Origin: Lachnospiraceae bacterium
GTDB taxonomy: Bacteria > Bacillota_A > Clostridia > Lachnospirales > Lachnospiraceae
DNA length: 5,882 bases
Direction of reading: 5' to 3'
Assembly: GCA_016291475.1 (NCBI GenBank)
Contig: JAEEXJ010000136.1
Span: 1-5,882, forward strand
The translations under genes and the position numbers were made by a program. Position 1 is the stretch's first letter. The number at the start of each line of letters is the position of its first letter. The notes under the pieces were generated by a model. It did no database searches. It had not been told where the DNA came from and was given only the letters and a program-made list of their open reading frames with translations. Shown one piece after another: positions 1 through 5,882 of this stretch.

Positions 1-265
1 CGCGGACTCTGGCCACCATCTCAAATACCTTATCGGTAGTGGTTCCCGCTCTGAGCGCTCTGACATTCGCATTCTGAATTACGGCGCCCTCAGCTACGGG
101 ATCCGAAAAAGGAATTCCTACTTCGATGATATCCGCACCCGCATCAGCCATTTTCAGAATAAACTCTTCCGTGGATTCGATATCGGGATCACCGGCTGTT
201 ATAAATGTTATAAATGCTTTCTTATTGGGATTTTTCTCAAATGATTCTCTTATCTTATCACTCAT
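1..265 (-). CDS. trpA: Tryptophan synthase alpha chain (partial, N-terminal 88 residues)
   Basis: TrpA cleaves indole-3-glycerol phosphate to indole and glyceraldehyde 3-phosphate and passes indole to TrpB inside the cytoplasmic alpha2-beta2 complex. The visible part starts [12 protein letters not shown] and contains FITAGDPD (residues 21-28), a beta-strand ending in the catalytic Glu (E48 in [11 protein letters not shown], matching E49 of the Salmonella enzyme) and [15 protein letters not shown] (57-71). The position of Salmonella Asp60 is occupied by Glu (E59), a change common in TrpA of Firmicutes. The start ATG lies 9 bases after a run of six G on the transcript and overlaps the end of trpB by 8 bases (ATGAGTGA), so translation of the two subunits is probably coupled. 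The gene runs off the left edge of the window; about two thirds of a usual 250-270 residue protein is missing because of the window boundary, not a mutation. Confidence 0.96.
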   Translation of the reverse strand, partial: MSDKIRESFEKNPNKKAFITFITAGDPDIESTEEFILKMADAGADIIEVGIPFSDPVAEGAVIQNANVRALRAGTTTDKVFEMVARVR

Positions 266-1445
266 GAAGATCAACCCCCCTGTATCTTGCAATTGCGGCT
301 ACGTCCTTATCGCCTCGTCCGGAGATGTTGATTATAATGGACTGATCCTTGGAATAATTCCCGGCTATCTTGATCGCATATGCGATCGCATGTGAACTTT
401 CAATGGCAGGAATGATACCTTCCATACGTGACATATACTCAAAAGCATTGACAGCTTCATCATCGGTGATGGGAACATACTTGGCCCTTCCGATGGAATG
501 AAGATATGCATGCTCAGGTCCGATACCGGGATAATCAAGTCCTGCAGAGATGGAGTAAACCGGTGCGATCTGACCATACTCATTCTGACAAAAGAGTGAT
601 TTCATTCCATGGAAAATACCCATGGTTCCGGTTGCGATAGTTGCCGCAGTCTCGGGAGTATCAACTCCTCTACCGCCTGCTTCGCATCCGATAAGCTCAA
701 CATCTTTATCATCTATAAAATTATAGAAAGCACCGATGGCATTTGAACCGCCACCGACACATGCAATAACCGCTGCGGGAAGCTTTCCTTCTTTTTCAAG
801 GATCTGCTCACGGGCTTCCTTGGATATAACGGACTGAAAATCACGGACAATGGTTGGGAAAGGGTGAGGACCCATAACGGATCCGAGACAATAATGAGTG
901 TCATCAACTCTTCCCGCCCATTCCTTCATGGCATCATTAACAGCATCCTTAAGGGTCATTGTACCTGTGGTAACGGCATTGACCTTGGCTCCGAGAAGCT
1001 CCATACGATAGACATTAAGAGCCTGTCGGATGGTGTCTTCTTTCCCCATAAAGATCTCACACTCCATGCCAAGGAGCGCGGCAACAGTAGCAGTCGCAAC
1101 GCCGTGCTGGCCTGCGCCTGTCTCTGCTATGAGTCTGGTCTTGCCCATTCTTTTCGCAAGAAGAGCCTGACCTATGCAGTTATTAAGCTTATGGGAACCT
1201 GTGTGATTGAGATCTTCTCTCTTAAGATAAATCTTGGCACCGCCCAGGTCTTCTGTCATCTTGGCGGCGTAATACAGGCGTGATGGACGGCCTGCGTATT
1301 CGTTCAAAAGAAAATGTAATTCGTCGTTGAAAGCCGGATCGTTCTTGGCTTCGTTATAACACTCTTCGAGCTTAATAAGCTCATTCATGAGAGTTTCGGA
1401 AATATACTGACCTCCGAACTCTCCGAATCTGCCTTTACTGTTCAT
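258..1445 (-). CDS. trpB: Tryptophan synthase beta chain
   Basis: TrpB condenses indole with L-serine to give L-tryptophan, using pyridoxal phosphate, as the last step of the pathway. The 395-residue product has the normal full length of the TrpB1 class. It opens with [15 protein letters not shown]. The PLP lysine is K86 in HTGSHKLNN, the catalytic Glu is E108 in [11 protein letters not shown], the phosphate-binding glycine loop is [12 protein letters not shown], and the serine that contacts the PLP ring nitrogen is S375 in ISGRGDKD near the C-terminus. All key residues are present. The ATG at 1445 is preceded by AAAGGAA at suitable spacing. It follows trpF after a 29-base gap, the only real gap between biosynthetic genes in this operon, and its last codons overlap trpA. 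Confidence 0.98.
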   Translation of the reverse strand: MNSKGRFGEFGGQYISETLMNELIKLEECYNEAKNDPAFNDELHFLLNEYAGRPSRLYYAAKMTEDLGGAKIYLKREDLNHTGSHKLNNCIGQALLAKRMGKTRLIAETGAGQHGVATATVAALLGMECEIFMGKEDTIRQALNVYRMELLGAKVNAVTTGTMTLKDAVNDAMKEWAGRVDDTHYCLGSVMGPHPFPTIVRDFQSVISKEAREQILEKEGKLPAAVIACVGGGSNAIGAFYNFIDDKDVELIGCEAGGRGVDTPETAATIATGTMGIFHGMKSLFCQNEYGQIAPVYSISAGLDYPGIGPEHAYLHSIGRAKYVPITDDEAVNAFEYMSRMEGIIPAIESSHAIAYAIKIAGNYSKDQSIIINISGRGDKDVAAIARYRGVDLHE

Positions 1446-1474
1446 TAATGTTCCTTTCTCATACGGGAAAAGCC

Positions 1475-2077
1475 TTAAGCCGAGTGAGCCTCCTGAACCG
1501 CTTGCATAACAAGTTCAGGATCTTTATGTCCGCTCTTGTCTACGGAAGAGCTCATGTCTACTGCGTAGAGCTGGCTGCCTTTAAGAGCCTCAACTGCCTC
1601 TTTGATATTGCCGGGTCCGAGTCCGCCTGCCAGGATAAAGGGACGTTTGCAATCCTTGATCCTGCTCCAGTCAAATGTCTCTCCGCTGCCTTCGCCCGCG
1701 TCAAACATGATCATGTCGGCAGGTGACTTTTCAGCCTTTGCAAGGTCGAATTTATCGTCTACCTTAAATACCTTGATGATGCTTCCTTTGCCGGACTTAA
1801 GTTCATTAATATATTCGTCATCTTCATCACCATGAAGCTGAATGATATCGATAAGTCCGTTATATACGAGTCTCTTGATCCTGTTTGCGTCGTCATTTAC
1901 GAAAACGCCCACACGTCTGATCATGGGATCGATAAATTTATTAAGGAGCTGAACCGTCTCTTCATCAACAGTTCTCTTGTAACCTTCGGTCAAAATAAAA
2001 CCGACAAAGTCTGGCATTGCTTCATTTACCGCATTAGCGTCGCCGGGAGTCCTAAGCCCGCAGATCTTGATCTTCAT
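1475..2077 (-). CDS. trpF: Phosphoribosylanthranilate isomerase
   Basis: TrpF performs the Amadori rearrangement of N-(5'-phosphoribosyl)anthranilate to CdRP, a cytoplasmic (beta/alpha)8-barrel reaction. I chose the ATG at 2077 giving 200 residues, because it places the family's usual start, MKIKICGLR, at residue 1, shares a base with the trpC stop (TAATG) and has AAGAGG 9 bases upstream. An in-frame ATG 30 bases earlier would add ten residues lying inside trpC. The general base is C6 in KICGLR and the general acid is D126 in [20 protein letters not shown] (80-85), the phosphate-binding AGGLGPGNI (150-158) and VDMSSSVD (173-180) are also family motifs. Separate trpC and trpF genes are normal for Firmicutes, unlike the fused enterobacterial protein. 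Confidence 0.96.
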   Translation of the reverse strand: MKIKICGLRTPGDANAVNEAMPDFVGFILTEGYKRTVDEETVQLLNKFIDPMIRRVGVFVNDDANRIKRLVYNGLIDIIQLHGDEDDEYINELKSGKGSIIKVFKVDDKFDLAKAEKSPADMIMFDAGEGSGETFDWSRIKDCKRPFILAGGLGPGNIKEAVEALKGSQLYAVDMSSSVDKSGHKDPELVMQAVQEAHSA

Positions 2078-2880
2078 TAGTCTAAGCCTCTTAAATGTCT
2101 CAAACACAACTTTTTATTGTCGCTTCGCATCAGAGTCTCACCAACAAGTACTGCGTTTACCCCAGCATCTTCCAGTGCTTTTACCTGATCTCTCTCCGAG
2201 ATGCCGCTCTCCGATACGAAAAGTAGTCCGAGGGGCACTTTATCACGGAGCGACAAAGCATTCAAGGGGTCTACGGAAAAATTTTTTAAATTTCTGTTAT
2301 TTACGCCGATAAGTCTGGCACCCAAACCGATGGCTTTTTCGATCTCAGTTTCCTCATGGCACTCCGTGAGAGCGGTAAGTCCGAGTTCATCGGCTATATC
2401 CAGATACTCGGCAAGCTGTTCATCGGAAAGGAGCGAAACTATCAGCAAAATCGCGTCTGCCCCAAGGACCTTGGCCTGGTAGATCATGTACTCATCCACG
2501 GTAAAATCTTTCCTTAAAACCGGGATGGTAACGTTTTGTTTTACCTGGGTCAAATACGAATCGTTTCCTAAAAACCAGTGCGGCTCCGTCAAAACGGAAA
2601 TTGCATCGGCTCCGGCACTTTCGTATTGTTTTGCAATGGACAGGAAAGGAAAATCGGCTGCGATGATCCCTTTTGAAGGGGAGGCCTTCTTGATCTCGCA
2701 TATAAATGACATCTTTTCCTTCCTCAGGGCGTTTTCAAAAGGAAAACCGGTATCGGGGTTTAAAGCCCTTGCTTTTGCCATCATTTCCGAGAGGCTTATA
2801 TTTTCCTTATATGACGCAACTCTCTCTATTGTCTTTTCCGCTATTTGATTTAAAATGTTTGCTTCTGCTCTAGGCTGCAT
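2077..2880 (-). CDS. trpC: Indole-3-glycerol phosphate synthase
   Basis: TrpC decarboxylates and cyclises CdRP to indole-3-glycerol phosphate in the cytoplasm. The 267-residue product is a full-length barrel enzyme. Visible motifs are [11 protein letters not shown] (61-71, with catalytic E62 and K64), [11 protein letters not shown] (95-105), PVLRKDF (120-126, catalytic K124), TECHEE (172-177, E173), IGVNNRNL (191-198, N194) and VSESGIS (222-228), then VLVGETLM. These match the known active-site set of E, K, K, E, N and S. The ATG at 2880 has AAAGGA at good spacing and lies inside the end of trpD, overlapping it by 11 bases; its stop shares one base with trpF. This packing implies translation coupled along trpD-trpC-trpF. 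Confidence 0.98.
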   Translation of the reverse strand: MQPRAEANILNQIAEKTIERVASYKENISLSEMMAKARALNPDTGFPFENALRKEKMSFICEIKKASPSKGIIAADFPFLSIAKQYESAGADAISVLTEPHWFLGNDSYLTQVKQNVTIPVLRKDFTVDEYMIYQAKVLGADAILLIVSLLSDEQLAEYLDIADELGLTALTECHEETEIEKAIGLGARLIGVNNRNLKNFSVDPLNALSLRDKVPLGLLFVSESGISERDQVKALEDAGVNAVLVGETLMRSDNKKLCLRHLRGLD

Positions 2881-3889
2881 TTGTATCCTTTATTACTTCT
2901 TCAAGTTTTGCATAAGCCTTTCCGCTGTCTATAAGTTCAGCGGCAAGCTTAATGCCTTCTTCCATTGATGAAGCGGCTCCTCCGATATAAAGTCCCGCTC
3001 CCGCGTTCAAAAGTACGCAGTCTCTCTTGGGTCCTCTTTCCTCACCCTTAAGGATGCGTCTTGTTATCTCGGCGTTTTCTTCGGGAGTTCCTCCGGTAAG
3101 ATCTCCGGGATTGCTCTTCTGAAGTCCGAACTGCTCGGGTGTAATAGTATATCTCTTGGTATTTCCTTCTTCATCAAACTCAACTACTTTTGTAGGGCCC
3201 ACGGATGAGATCTCGTCAAGCTTCTCCATGCCGTAAACTACCATTCCGCGCTTTGCGCCAAGTTTGATAAGAACCTGTGCAATAGGCTCGAGAAGTGATT
3301 CGTCATAGACACCGAGAATGAACTTGGATGAATATGCGGGATTGGTAAGAGGTCCCAGAATATTAAAAACGGTTCTGATACCAAGCTCTTTCCTGATGGG
3401 GCCTACATATTTCATGGCACTGTGATATTTCTGTGCGAAAAGAAAACAATATCCGGTATCTTTGAAAACCTCTTCGTTTTTCTCGGGCTCGATGGAGATA
3501 TTGACACCGAGAGCCTCAAGAACATCCGCAGCTCCGGACTTGGAGGATGCGGATCTGTTTCCGTGCTTTGTTATCTTAACACCACCTGCCGCAATGACGA
3601 AAGCGGATGTTGAAGAAATATTGTAAGAGAAAGATCTGTCTCCGCCGGTTCCTACGATCTCAAGAGTATCGCATCCGGTGTTAAGTCTTGTAGCCATTGC
3701 TCTCATTGCTTCTGCGGAACCGGTGATCTCATCGATCGTCTCGCCCTTCATGGAAAGTGATACCAGGTAAGCGCTTTTCTGTACATCACTTGCTTCACCC
3801 TTCATGATCTCAAACATAACATCTCTGGACATTTCATATCCGATGTCCTCTTTATTGGAAAGTTTCTTGATTGCTTCATTGATAATCAT
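2870..3889 (-). CDS. trpD: Anthranilate phosphoribosyltransferase
   Basis: TrpD transfers phosphoribosyl from PRPP to anthranilate, the first step encoded in this window. The product is 339 residues, the usual length for the stand-alone enzyme (no fused glutaminase). GTGGD (80-84) binds PRPP, KHGNR (108-112) and [14 protein letters not shown] (115-128) are the signature region, GPLTNPA (179-185) follows, and LDEIS (224-228) carries the Asp-Glu pair that binds magnesium. The start at 3889 ([10 protein letters not shown]) was chosen because AAAGGAG sits 6 bases upstream at 3896-3902. An in-frame ATG at 3922 would add [11 protein letters not shown] with no ribosome binding site and is unlikely. 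The start overlaps a short upstream reading frame by 14 bases. The protein has no tryptophan at all. Confidence 0.98.
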   Translation of the reverse strand: MIINEAIKKLSNKEDIGYEMSRDVMFEIMKGEASDVQKSAYLVSLSMKGETIDEITGSAEAMRAMATRLNTGCDTLEIVGTGGDRSFSYNISSTSAFVIAAGGVKITKHGNRSASSKSGAADVLEALGVNISIEPEKNEEVFKDTGYCFLFAQKYHSAMKYVGPIRKELGIRTVFNILGPLTNPAYSSKFILGVYDESLLEPIAQVLIKLGAKRGMVVYGMEKLDEISSVGPTKVVEFDEEGNTKRYTITPEQFGLQKSNPGDLTGGTPEENAEITRRILKGEERGPKRDCVLLNAGAGLYIGGAASSMEEGIKLAAELIDSGKAYAKLEEVIKDTNAA

Positions 3890-3983
3890 ATAATGCTCCT
3901 TTAGGAAAAAGAAATTGATCAACTTGTTTCAAATCACGGCTGCGCCATCGTCTGTAGGGTCGCCATCGTCTGTACAGTTTCAT
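3876..3983 (-). CDS. Putative Trp-codon leader peptide upstream of trpD (35 residues)
   Basis: This small frame lies between the T-box terminator and trpD. The peptide begins [16 protein letters not shown] and ends GALYDYQ. Its ATG follows AAAGGAGG (3991-3998) with 7 bases of spacing, at least as good a site as that of trpD. Its TGA stop lies inside trpD, overlapping by 14 bases, so a ribosome finishing it could restart on trpD. Codons 7 and 13 are UGG, each in an identical YRRWR motif. TrpD, TrpC, TrpF and TrpB together hold only three Trp in about 1,200 residues, so two in 35 is notable. Seven Arg lie within residues 5-16. I recognise no family. I infer a regulatory leader peptide sensing Trp-tRNA, by analogy with the leader peptide ahead of rtpA in B. 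subtilis. It could instead be a small basic protein, a relic of a lost gene start, or chance. Confidence 0.6.
   Translation of the reverse strand: MKLYRRWRPYRRWRSRDLKQVDQFLFPKGALYDYQ
3943..3974 (-). repeat. Tandem 14-base direct repeat inside the leader frame
   Basis: The transcript-strand sequence TACAGACGATGGCG occurs at 3974-3961 and again at 3956-3943, with an 18-base period and 4 bases between copies. Both copies are in the same reading frame and encode Tyr-Arg-Arg-Trp plus the start of an Arg codon. The flanking bases differ, so the repeat is limited to 14 bases. It can be read as a duplicated codon block with UGG, or as a duplicated RNA or DNA binding site. Confidence 0.85.
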
Positions 3984-3990
3984 ATTTCTT

Positions 3991-3998
3991 CCTCCTTT
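3991..3998 (-). promoter_or_regulatory. Ribosome binding site of the putative leader peptide
   Basis: The transcript reads AAAGGAGG here, a near-perfect Shine-Dalgarno sequence, 7 bases before the ATG at 3983. It lies directly after the U-run of the T-box terminator, so it exists only in read-through transcripts. It is too far (over 100 bases) from the trpD start to serve it, which is the main reason to believe the short frame is translated. Confidence 0.7.
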
Positions 3999-4003
3999 CC
4001 GGG

Positions 4004-4045
4004 AAAATAAAAAAGCCCTTGCCTGATAAATCATCAGACAAGGGC
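4004..4045 (-). terminator. Intrinsic terminator of the T-box leader
   Basis: A 13-bp stem (4045-4033 with 4027-4015, one G-U pair) closes a 5-base loop and is followed by TTTTTTATTTT (4014-4004). The 5' arm includes the CCUUG needed for the antiterminator, so the two structures exclude each other. No other terminator is visible after ackA, so this hairpin probably also ends ackA transcripts. Confidence 0.95.
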
Positions 4046-4280
4046 GTTATATAACGCTGTGCCACCTTGCTTCGAAGTCTTAAGACTTCCTCTTTACGGG
4101 TACCAACATACCCCTTCTCTGTTACGGGAGTTCCCGTCGCATATTACTAAGGCAAATGCCCTTTCCCTGCGCCCTTAGCGGCCCATTTGACAAGCAGTTT
4201 ACCGACCTTTCTCAGCATCCGGTCTCTCTGTAGGTTCTTATCATGCCTTTATTTCCGCTTCAACGGTTTACTATGAATTT
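4004..4280 (-). ncRNA. T-box riboswitch, tRNA(Trp)-responsive leader of the trp operon
   Basis: The leader binds uncharged tRNA(Trp) and allows transcription into the trp genes when tryptophan is scarce. Stem I is closed by AGCGG (4259-4255) with CCGCU (4181-4177); above it UGAUAAG (4243-4237) pairs with CUUGUCA (4194-4188). The 3' strand of the internal loop between these helices is AAUGGG, which contains the specifier UGG (4185-4183) followed by a purine, as expected for Trp. The distal AGAGAGACCGG element is at 4229-4219. CUAAGG and CCUUAG frame a stem II region, and a perfect 16-base palindrome at 4074-4089 forms stem III. The T-box motif AAGGTGGCACAGCG is at 4068-4055. In the antiterminator CAAGG (4069-4065) pairs with CCUUG (4043-4039) around a UGGCACA bulge and a GCGUUAU/AUAACGC helix. 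The 5' end is estimated from the promoter. Confidence 0.95.
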
Positions 4281-4286
4281 CTATTC

Positions 4287-4315
4287 ACTTTATTACAATA
4301 AAGCGATGATGTCAA
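4287..4315 (-). promoter_or_regulatory. Promoter of the trp T-box leader
   Basis: TTGACA (4315-4310), a 17-base spacer and TAAAGT (4292-4287) form a near-consensus sigma-A-type promoter. Transcription should start near 4281-4280, giving a leader of about 275 bases to the terminator. The -35 box begins 8 bases after the ackA stop codon. Confidence 0.88.
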
Positions 4316-4323
4316 GAATTTTT

Positions 4324-5520
4324 TTACTTAACAAGTGCAACGGTTTCTCTTGCAATCGCAAGTTCCTCGTTGGTAGGGATGATGAGCGTCTTGACCTTGG
4401 AATCGGGAGTACTGAAGATAACTTCCTCACCGCGGATCTTATTCTTCTCTTCATCAACGGTAATTCCCAGATATCCGAGATATTCACAGACCATGCTTCT
4501 TACAATGCCTGCATTCTCACCGATACCTGCGGTAAAACAGATAGCATCTACGCCGTTCATTGCAGCAACATATGCGCCGACATACTTAGCGGTTCTGTAG
4601 CAGAATGCTTCAAGAGCCTGAGTAGCAAGCTTATTTCCTGCATTGTGTGCATCTTCAAGATCTCTGAAATCGGATGAAAGCTCACCGCTCATTCCGTAAA
4701 CACCGGATTTCTTGTTAAGGATATTCATCACACCTGTGATATCAAGATTTTCTTTCTTAGCGATGAACTCAAGGATTGCGGGATCAAGGTCACCGGATCT
4801 GGTACCCATGATAAGTCCTTCAAGAGGAGTAAGTCCCATGGAGGTATCTACGCACTTTCCGTACTTAACTGCGGATACGGAAGCTCCGTTTCCGAGGTGG
4901 CAAACAATGATCTTAAGGTCTTCGTATTTCTTACCGAGAACATCTGCGCATCTTTTCGATACATACGAATGAGAGGTTCCGTGGAAGCCGTAACGGCGGA
5001 TCTTGTACTTCTCATAATATGAATTGGGAAGTCCGTAAAGATATGCCTTCTCAGGCATGGTCTGATGGAATGCGGTATCGAATACTGCTGCCTGGGGCAC
5101 ACCGGGCATATTCTGTGCACATGCGCGGATACCGATCAGGTTTGCGGGATTGTGGAGAGGTGCCAGACTGCTGAGCTCCTCGATATCCTTGATAACGCTG
5201 TCATCAATAAGCACTGCCTTGTTGAACTTCTCACCGCCATGTACTACTCGGTGTCCTACTGCTCCTATCTCTGAAAGTGACTTGATAACACCATGCTCCG
5301 GATCCGTAAGTGCATCTATCACCATTTTTACAGCTACGGAATGATCAGGAATATCTGTCTTTATCTCTACCTTATCCTTTCCGGCAGGTGTATGTGTAAG
5401 CTCGCTGCCCTCTATACCGATACGCTCTACAAGCCCTTTCGCCAGTACCTTCTCGCTCTCGGAATCGATAAGCTGGTACTTAAGGGATGAGCTTCCGCAG
5501 TTGATAACCAGAATGTTCAT
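4324..5520 (-). CDS. ackA: Acetate kinase
   Basis: AckA interconverts acetyl phosphate plus ADP and acetate plus ATP, the ATP-yielding step of acetate fermentation, in the cytoplasm. The 398-residue product is full length for the ASKHA-fold family. [11 protein letters not shown] (7-17) carries N7, [12 protein letters not shown] (88-99) carries substrate-binding R91, [11 protein letters not shown] (146-156) carries catalytic D148, FHGTSH (179-184) carries H180, [10 protein letters not shown] (238-247) carries R241, FTAGIGENA is the adenine/phosphate region, and [10 protein letters not shown] (383-392) carries the metal-binding Glu E385. The ATG at 5520 follows AAGGAGG (5536-5530) with 9 bases of spacing. 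It has its own promoter. The usual partner pta is not upstream in this window; the preceding gene end is unrelated. No terminator lies between the stop codon and the trp promoter. Confidence 0.98.
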   Translation of the reverse strand: MNILVINCGSSSLKYQLIDSESEKVLAKGLVERIGIEGSELTHTPAGKDKVEIKTDIPDHSVAVKMVIDALTDPEHGVIKSLSEIGAVGHRVVHGGEKFNKAVLIDDSVIKDIEELSSLAPLHNPANLIGIRACAQNMPGVPQAAVFDTAFHQTMPEKAYLYGLPNSYYEKYKIRRYGFHGTSHSYVSKRCADVLGKKYEDLKIIVCHLGNGASVSAVKYGKCVDTSMGLTPLEGLIMGTRSGDLDPAILEFIAKKENLDITGVMNILNKKSGVYGMSGELSSDFRDLEDAHNAGNKLATQALEAFCYRTAKYVGAYVAAMNGVDAICFTAGIGENAGIVRSMVCEYLGYLGITVDEEKNKIRGEEVIFSTPDSKVKTLIIPTNEELAIARETVALVK

Positions 5521-5546
5521 TTATGTGTTCCTCCTTATTGTTAGAC

Positions 5547-5559
5547 GGGCTTACAGCCC
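5547..5559 (-). other. Small hairpin in the ackA 5' untranslated leader
   Basis: GGGCTGTAAGCCC folds as a 5-bp stem with a 3-base loop, near the expected 5' end of the ackA transcript and 10 bases before the Shine-Dalgarno sequence. It has no U-run and is too short for a terminator. It may protect the 5' end of the messenger; that role is an inference. Confidence 0.4.
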
Positions 5560-5571
5560 ATATTGCTTATG

Positions 5572-5600
5572 ATTATACCACTCTTCGCGGGGGATTTTAA
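5572..5600 (-). promoter_or_regulatory. ackA promoter
   Basis: A perfect TATAAT (5577-5572) preceded by TGG, which makes an extended -10 element, lies 17 bases after TTAAAA (5600-5595), a four-of-six match to TTGACA. The predicted start is near 5565, giving a leader of about 45 bases before ackA. Confidence 0.82.
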
Positions 5601-5745
5601 GTCTTTTTTACCATATACCGTAAAACGTACGGATTATCAATCAGCTTTTCAACAAGCAATTCAAATAGGCAAATGTTTAGAAAGAGCCTACCTTAGCACC
5701 AAAGATGGATTGTTAAGTAAATCTCTTATGCATTCTTTATATCTA
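5601..5745. other. AT-rich intergenic stretch without a recognised gene
   Basis: Together with the ackA promoter and leader, this fills the gap between the upstream gene end and ackA. It is more AT-rich than the neighbouring genes. Minus-strand frames have stop codons. The only structure seen is CCGTACGTTTTACGG at 5632-5618, a 5-bp stem with no following U-run, so it is at best a weak terminator or an operator-like site about 18 bases upstream of the ackA -35 box. No clear terminator for the upstream gene is visible. Confidence 0.5.
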
Positions 5746-5882
5746 TCACTCAAACAATTCATCCATGGTGATAACCCTCTCAAATGACCACTTATATTCA
5801 TTATCCCTGATACCATAAGTGGTTATCAGGGTGTTGTGGATCGTTGTTTTTTTAGGAAGGTTCTTATACAGTACAGCCTGCC
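5746..5882 (-). CDS. C-terminal end of a putative AAA/ATP-binding protein (partial)
   Basis: A minus-strand frame enters from the right edge and ends with TGA at 5748-5746, leaving 44 codons. The readable tail has NLPKKTTIHNTLITTYGI, then DNEYKWSFERVITMDELFE at the very end. The pattern of a Thr-Leu-Ile-Thr-Thr-Tyr-Gly strand, a short polar stretch and a terminal VITMDELF resembles, from memory, the C-termini of clostridial ATP-binding proteins of the AAA/ATPase_2 type, which have an N-terminal P-loop ATPase and a C-terminal nuclease-like domain. The ATPase part is outside the window, so the family is tentative. Base composition is more AT-rich than ackA or trp. It has no evident functional tie to acetate or tryptophan metabolism. 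Confidence 0.6.
   Translation of the reverse strand, partial: QAVLYKNLPKKTTIHNTLITTYGIRDNEYKWSFERVITMDELFE

Noticed and set aside
864..1283. Plus-strand open frame of 139 codons inside trpB
   Set aside because: It is antisense to the fully conserved TrpB coding sequence, with no ribosome binding site or recognisable domain.
3890..3922. Upstream ATG at 3922 as the trpD start
   Set aside because: It has no Shine-Dalgarno sequence, whereas the ATG at 3889 has AAAGGAG at ideal spacing and gives the usual N-terminus and length.
3920..3974. CRISPR-like repeat: the plus strand near 3927 begins GTTTCAAATC and contains a repeated block
   Set aside because: Only 14 bases repeat, with a 4-base gap rather than a spacer of about 30 bases, and the GTTTCAAATC part occurs once.
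4243..4677. Plus-strand open frame of 144 codons across the T-box and the end of ackA
   Set aside because: It is antisense to ackA and to a structured riboswitch, lacks a ribosome binding site and shows no family motif.
5618..5632. CCGTACGTTTTACGG as terminator of the upstream gene
   Set aside because: The stem has only 5 bp and no U-run follows on either strand, so termination here is not supported.
5563..5787. Plus-strand open frame of 74 codons across the ackA promoter and upstream gap
   Set aside because: It starts with TTG without a ribosome binding site, runs through the ackA promoter and leader, and its end is antisense to the better-supported minus-strand tail at 5746-5882. No recognisable motif.
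5770..5832. Inverted repeats (CCACTTAT/ATAAGTGG and CCCTGATA/TATCAGGG) that looked like a recombination site or terminator
   Set aside because: They lie within the coding tail of the minus-strand gene, the arms are interleaved and interrupted, and on the minus strand no U-run follows. On the plus strand the T-run is too far from the stem.

Overview
The window carries the 3' half of a tryptophan biosynthesis operon, its RNA control region, an acetate kinase gene and the tail of an unrelated gene. Every gene reads on the minus strand. A tRNA(Trp)-type T-box leader, strong AGGAGG ribosome binding sites, roughly 40-45% G+C by eye and residue-level similarity of the Trp proteins to clostridial ones suggest an anaerobic Firmicute, probably Clostridia and perhaps Lachnospiraceae. 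The lineage is an inference.

Layout in transcription order, from high to low coordinates. (1) 5882-5746 holds the last 44 codons of a protein resembling AAA/ATP-binding proteins. (2) 5745-5521 is an AT-rich gap containing the ackA promoter and a short hairpin in the untranslated leader. (3) 5520-4324 is ackA, complete. (4) 4315-4004 is a consensus promoter beginning 8 bases after the ackA stop codon, then a T-box riboswitch with a UGG specifier, antiterminator and intrinsic terminator. (5) 3983-3876 is a small open reading frame of 35 codons with a strong ribosome binding site, two Trp codons inside a repeated YRRWR motif, and a stop codon that overlaps the trpD start. (6) 3889-1 holds trpD, trpC, trpF, trpB and the first 88 codons of trpA, packed with overlaps or short gaps.

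The five trp genes convert anthranilate to tryptophan. TrpD adds phosphoribosyl, TrpF isomerises, TrpC closes the indole ring, and TrpA with TrpB make tryptophan. The genes for anthranilate synthase (trpE, trpG) are not here, although the T-box sits where they would be expected. They must lie elsewhere or the cell must obtain anthranilate another way.

The most interesting point is the region between the T-box terminator and trpD. Uncharged tRNA(Trp) should first let RNA polymerase pass the terminator. The transcript then presents a short Trp-codon-containing reading frame coupled to trpD, which suggests a second, translation-level check of Trp-tRNA supply. The closest known arrangement is the leader peptide ahead of the anti-TRAP gene in Bacillus subtilis, which also follows a T-box. 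Here it would act directly on a biosynthetic operon.
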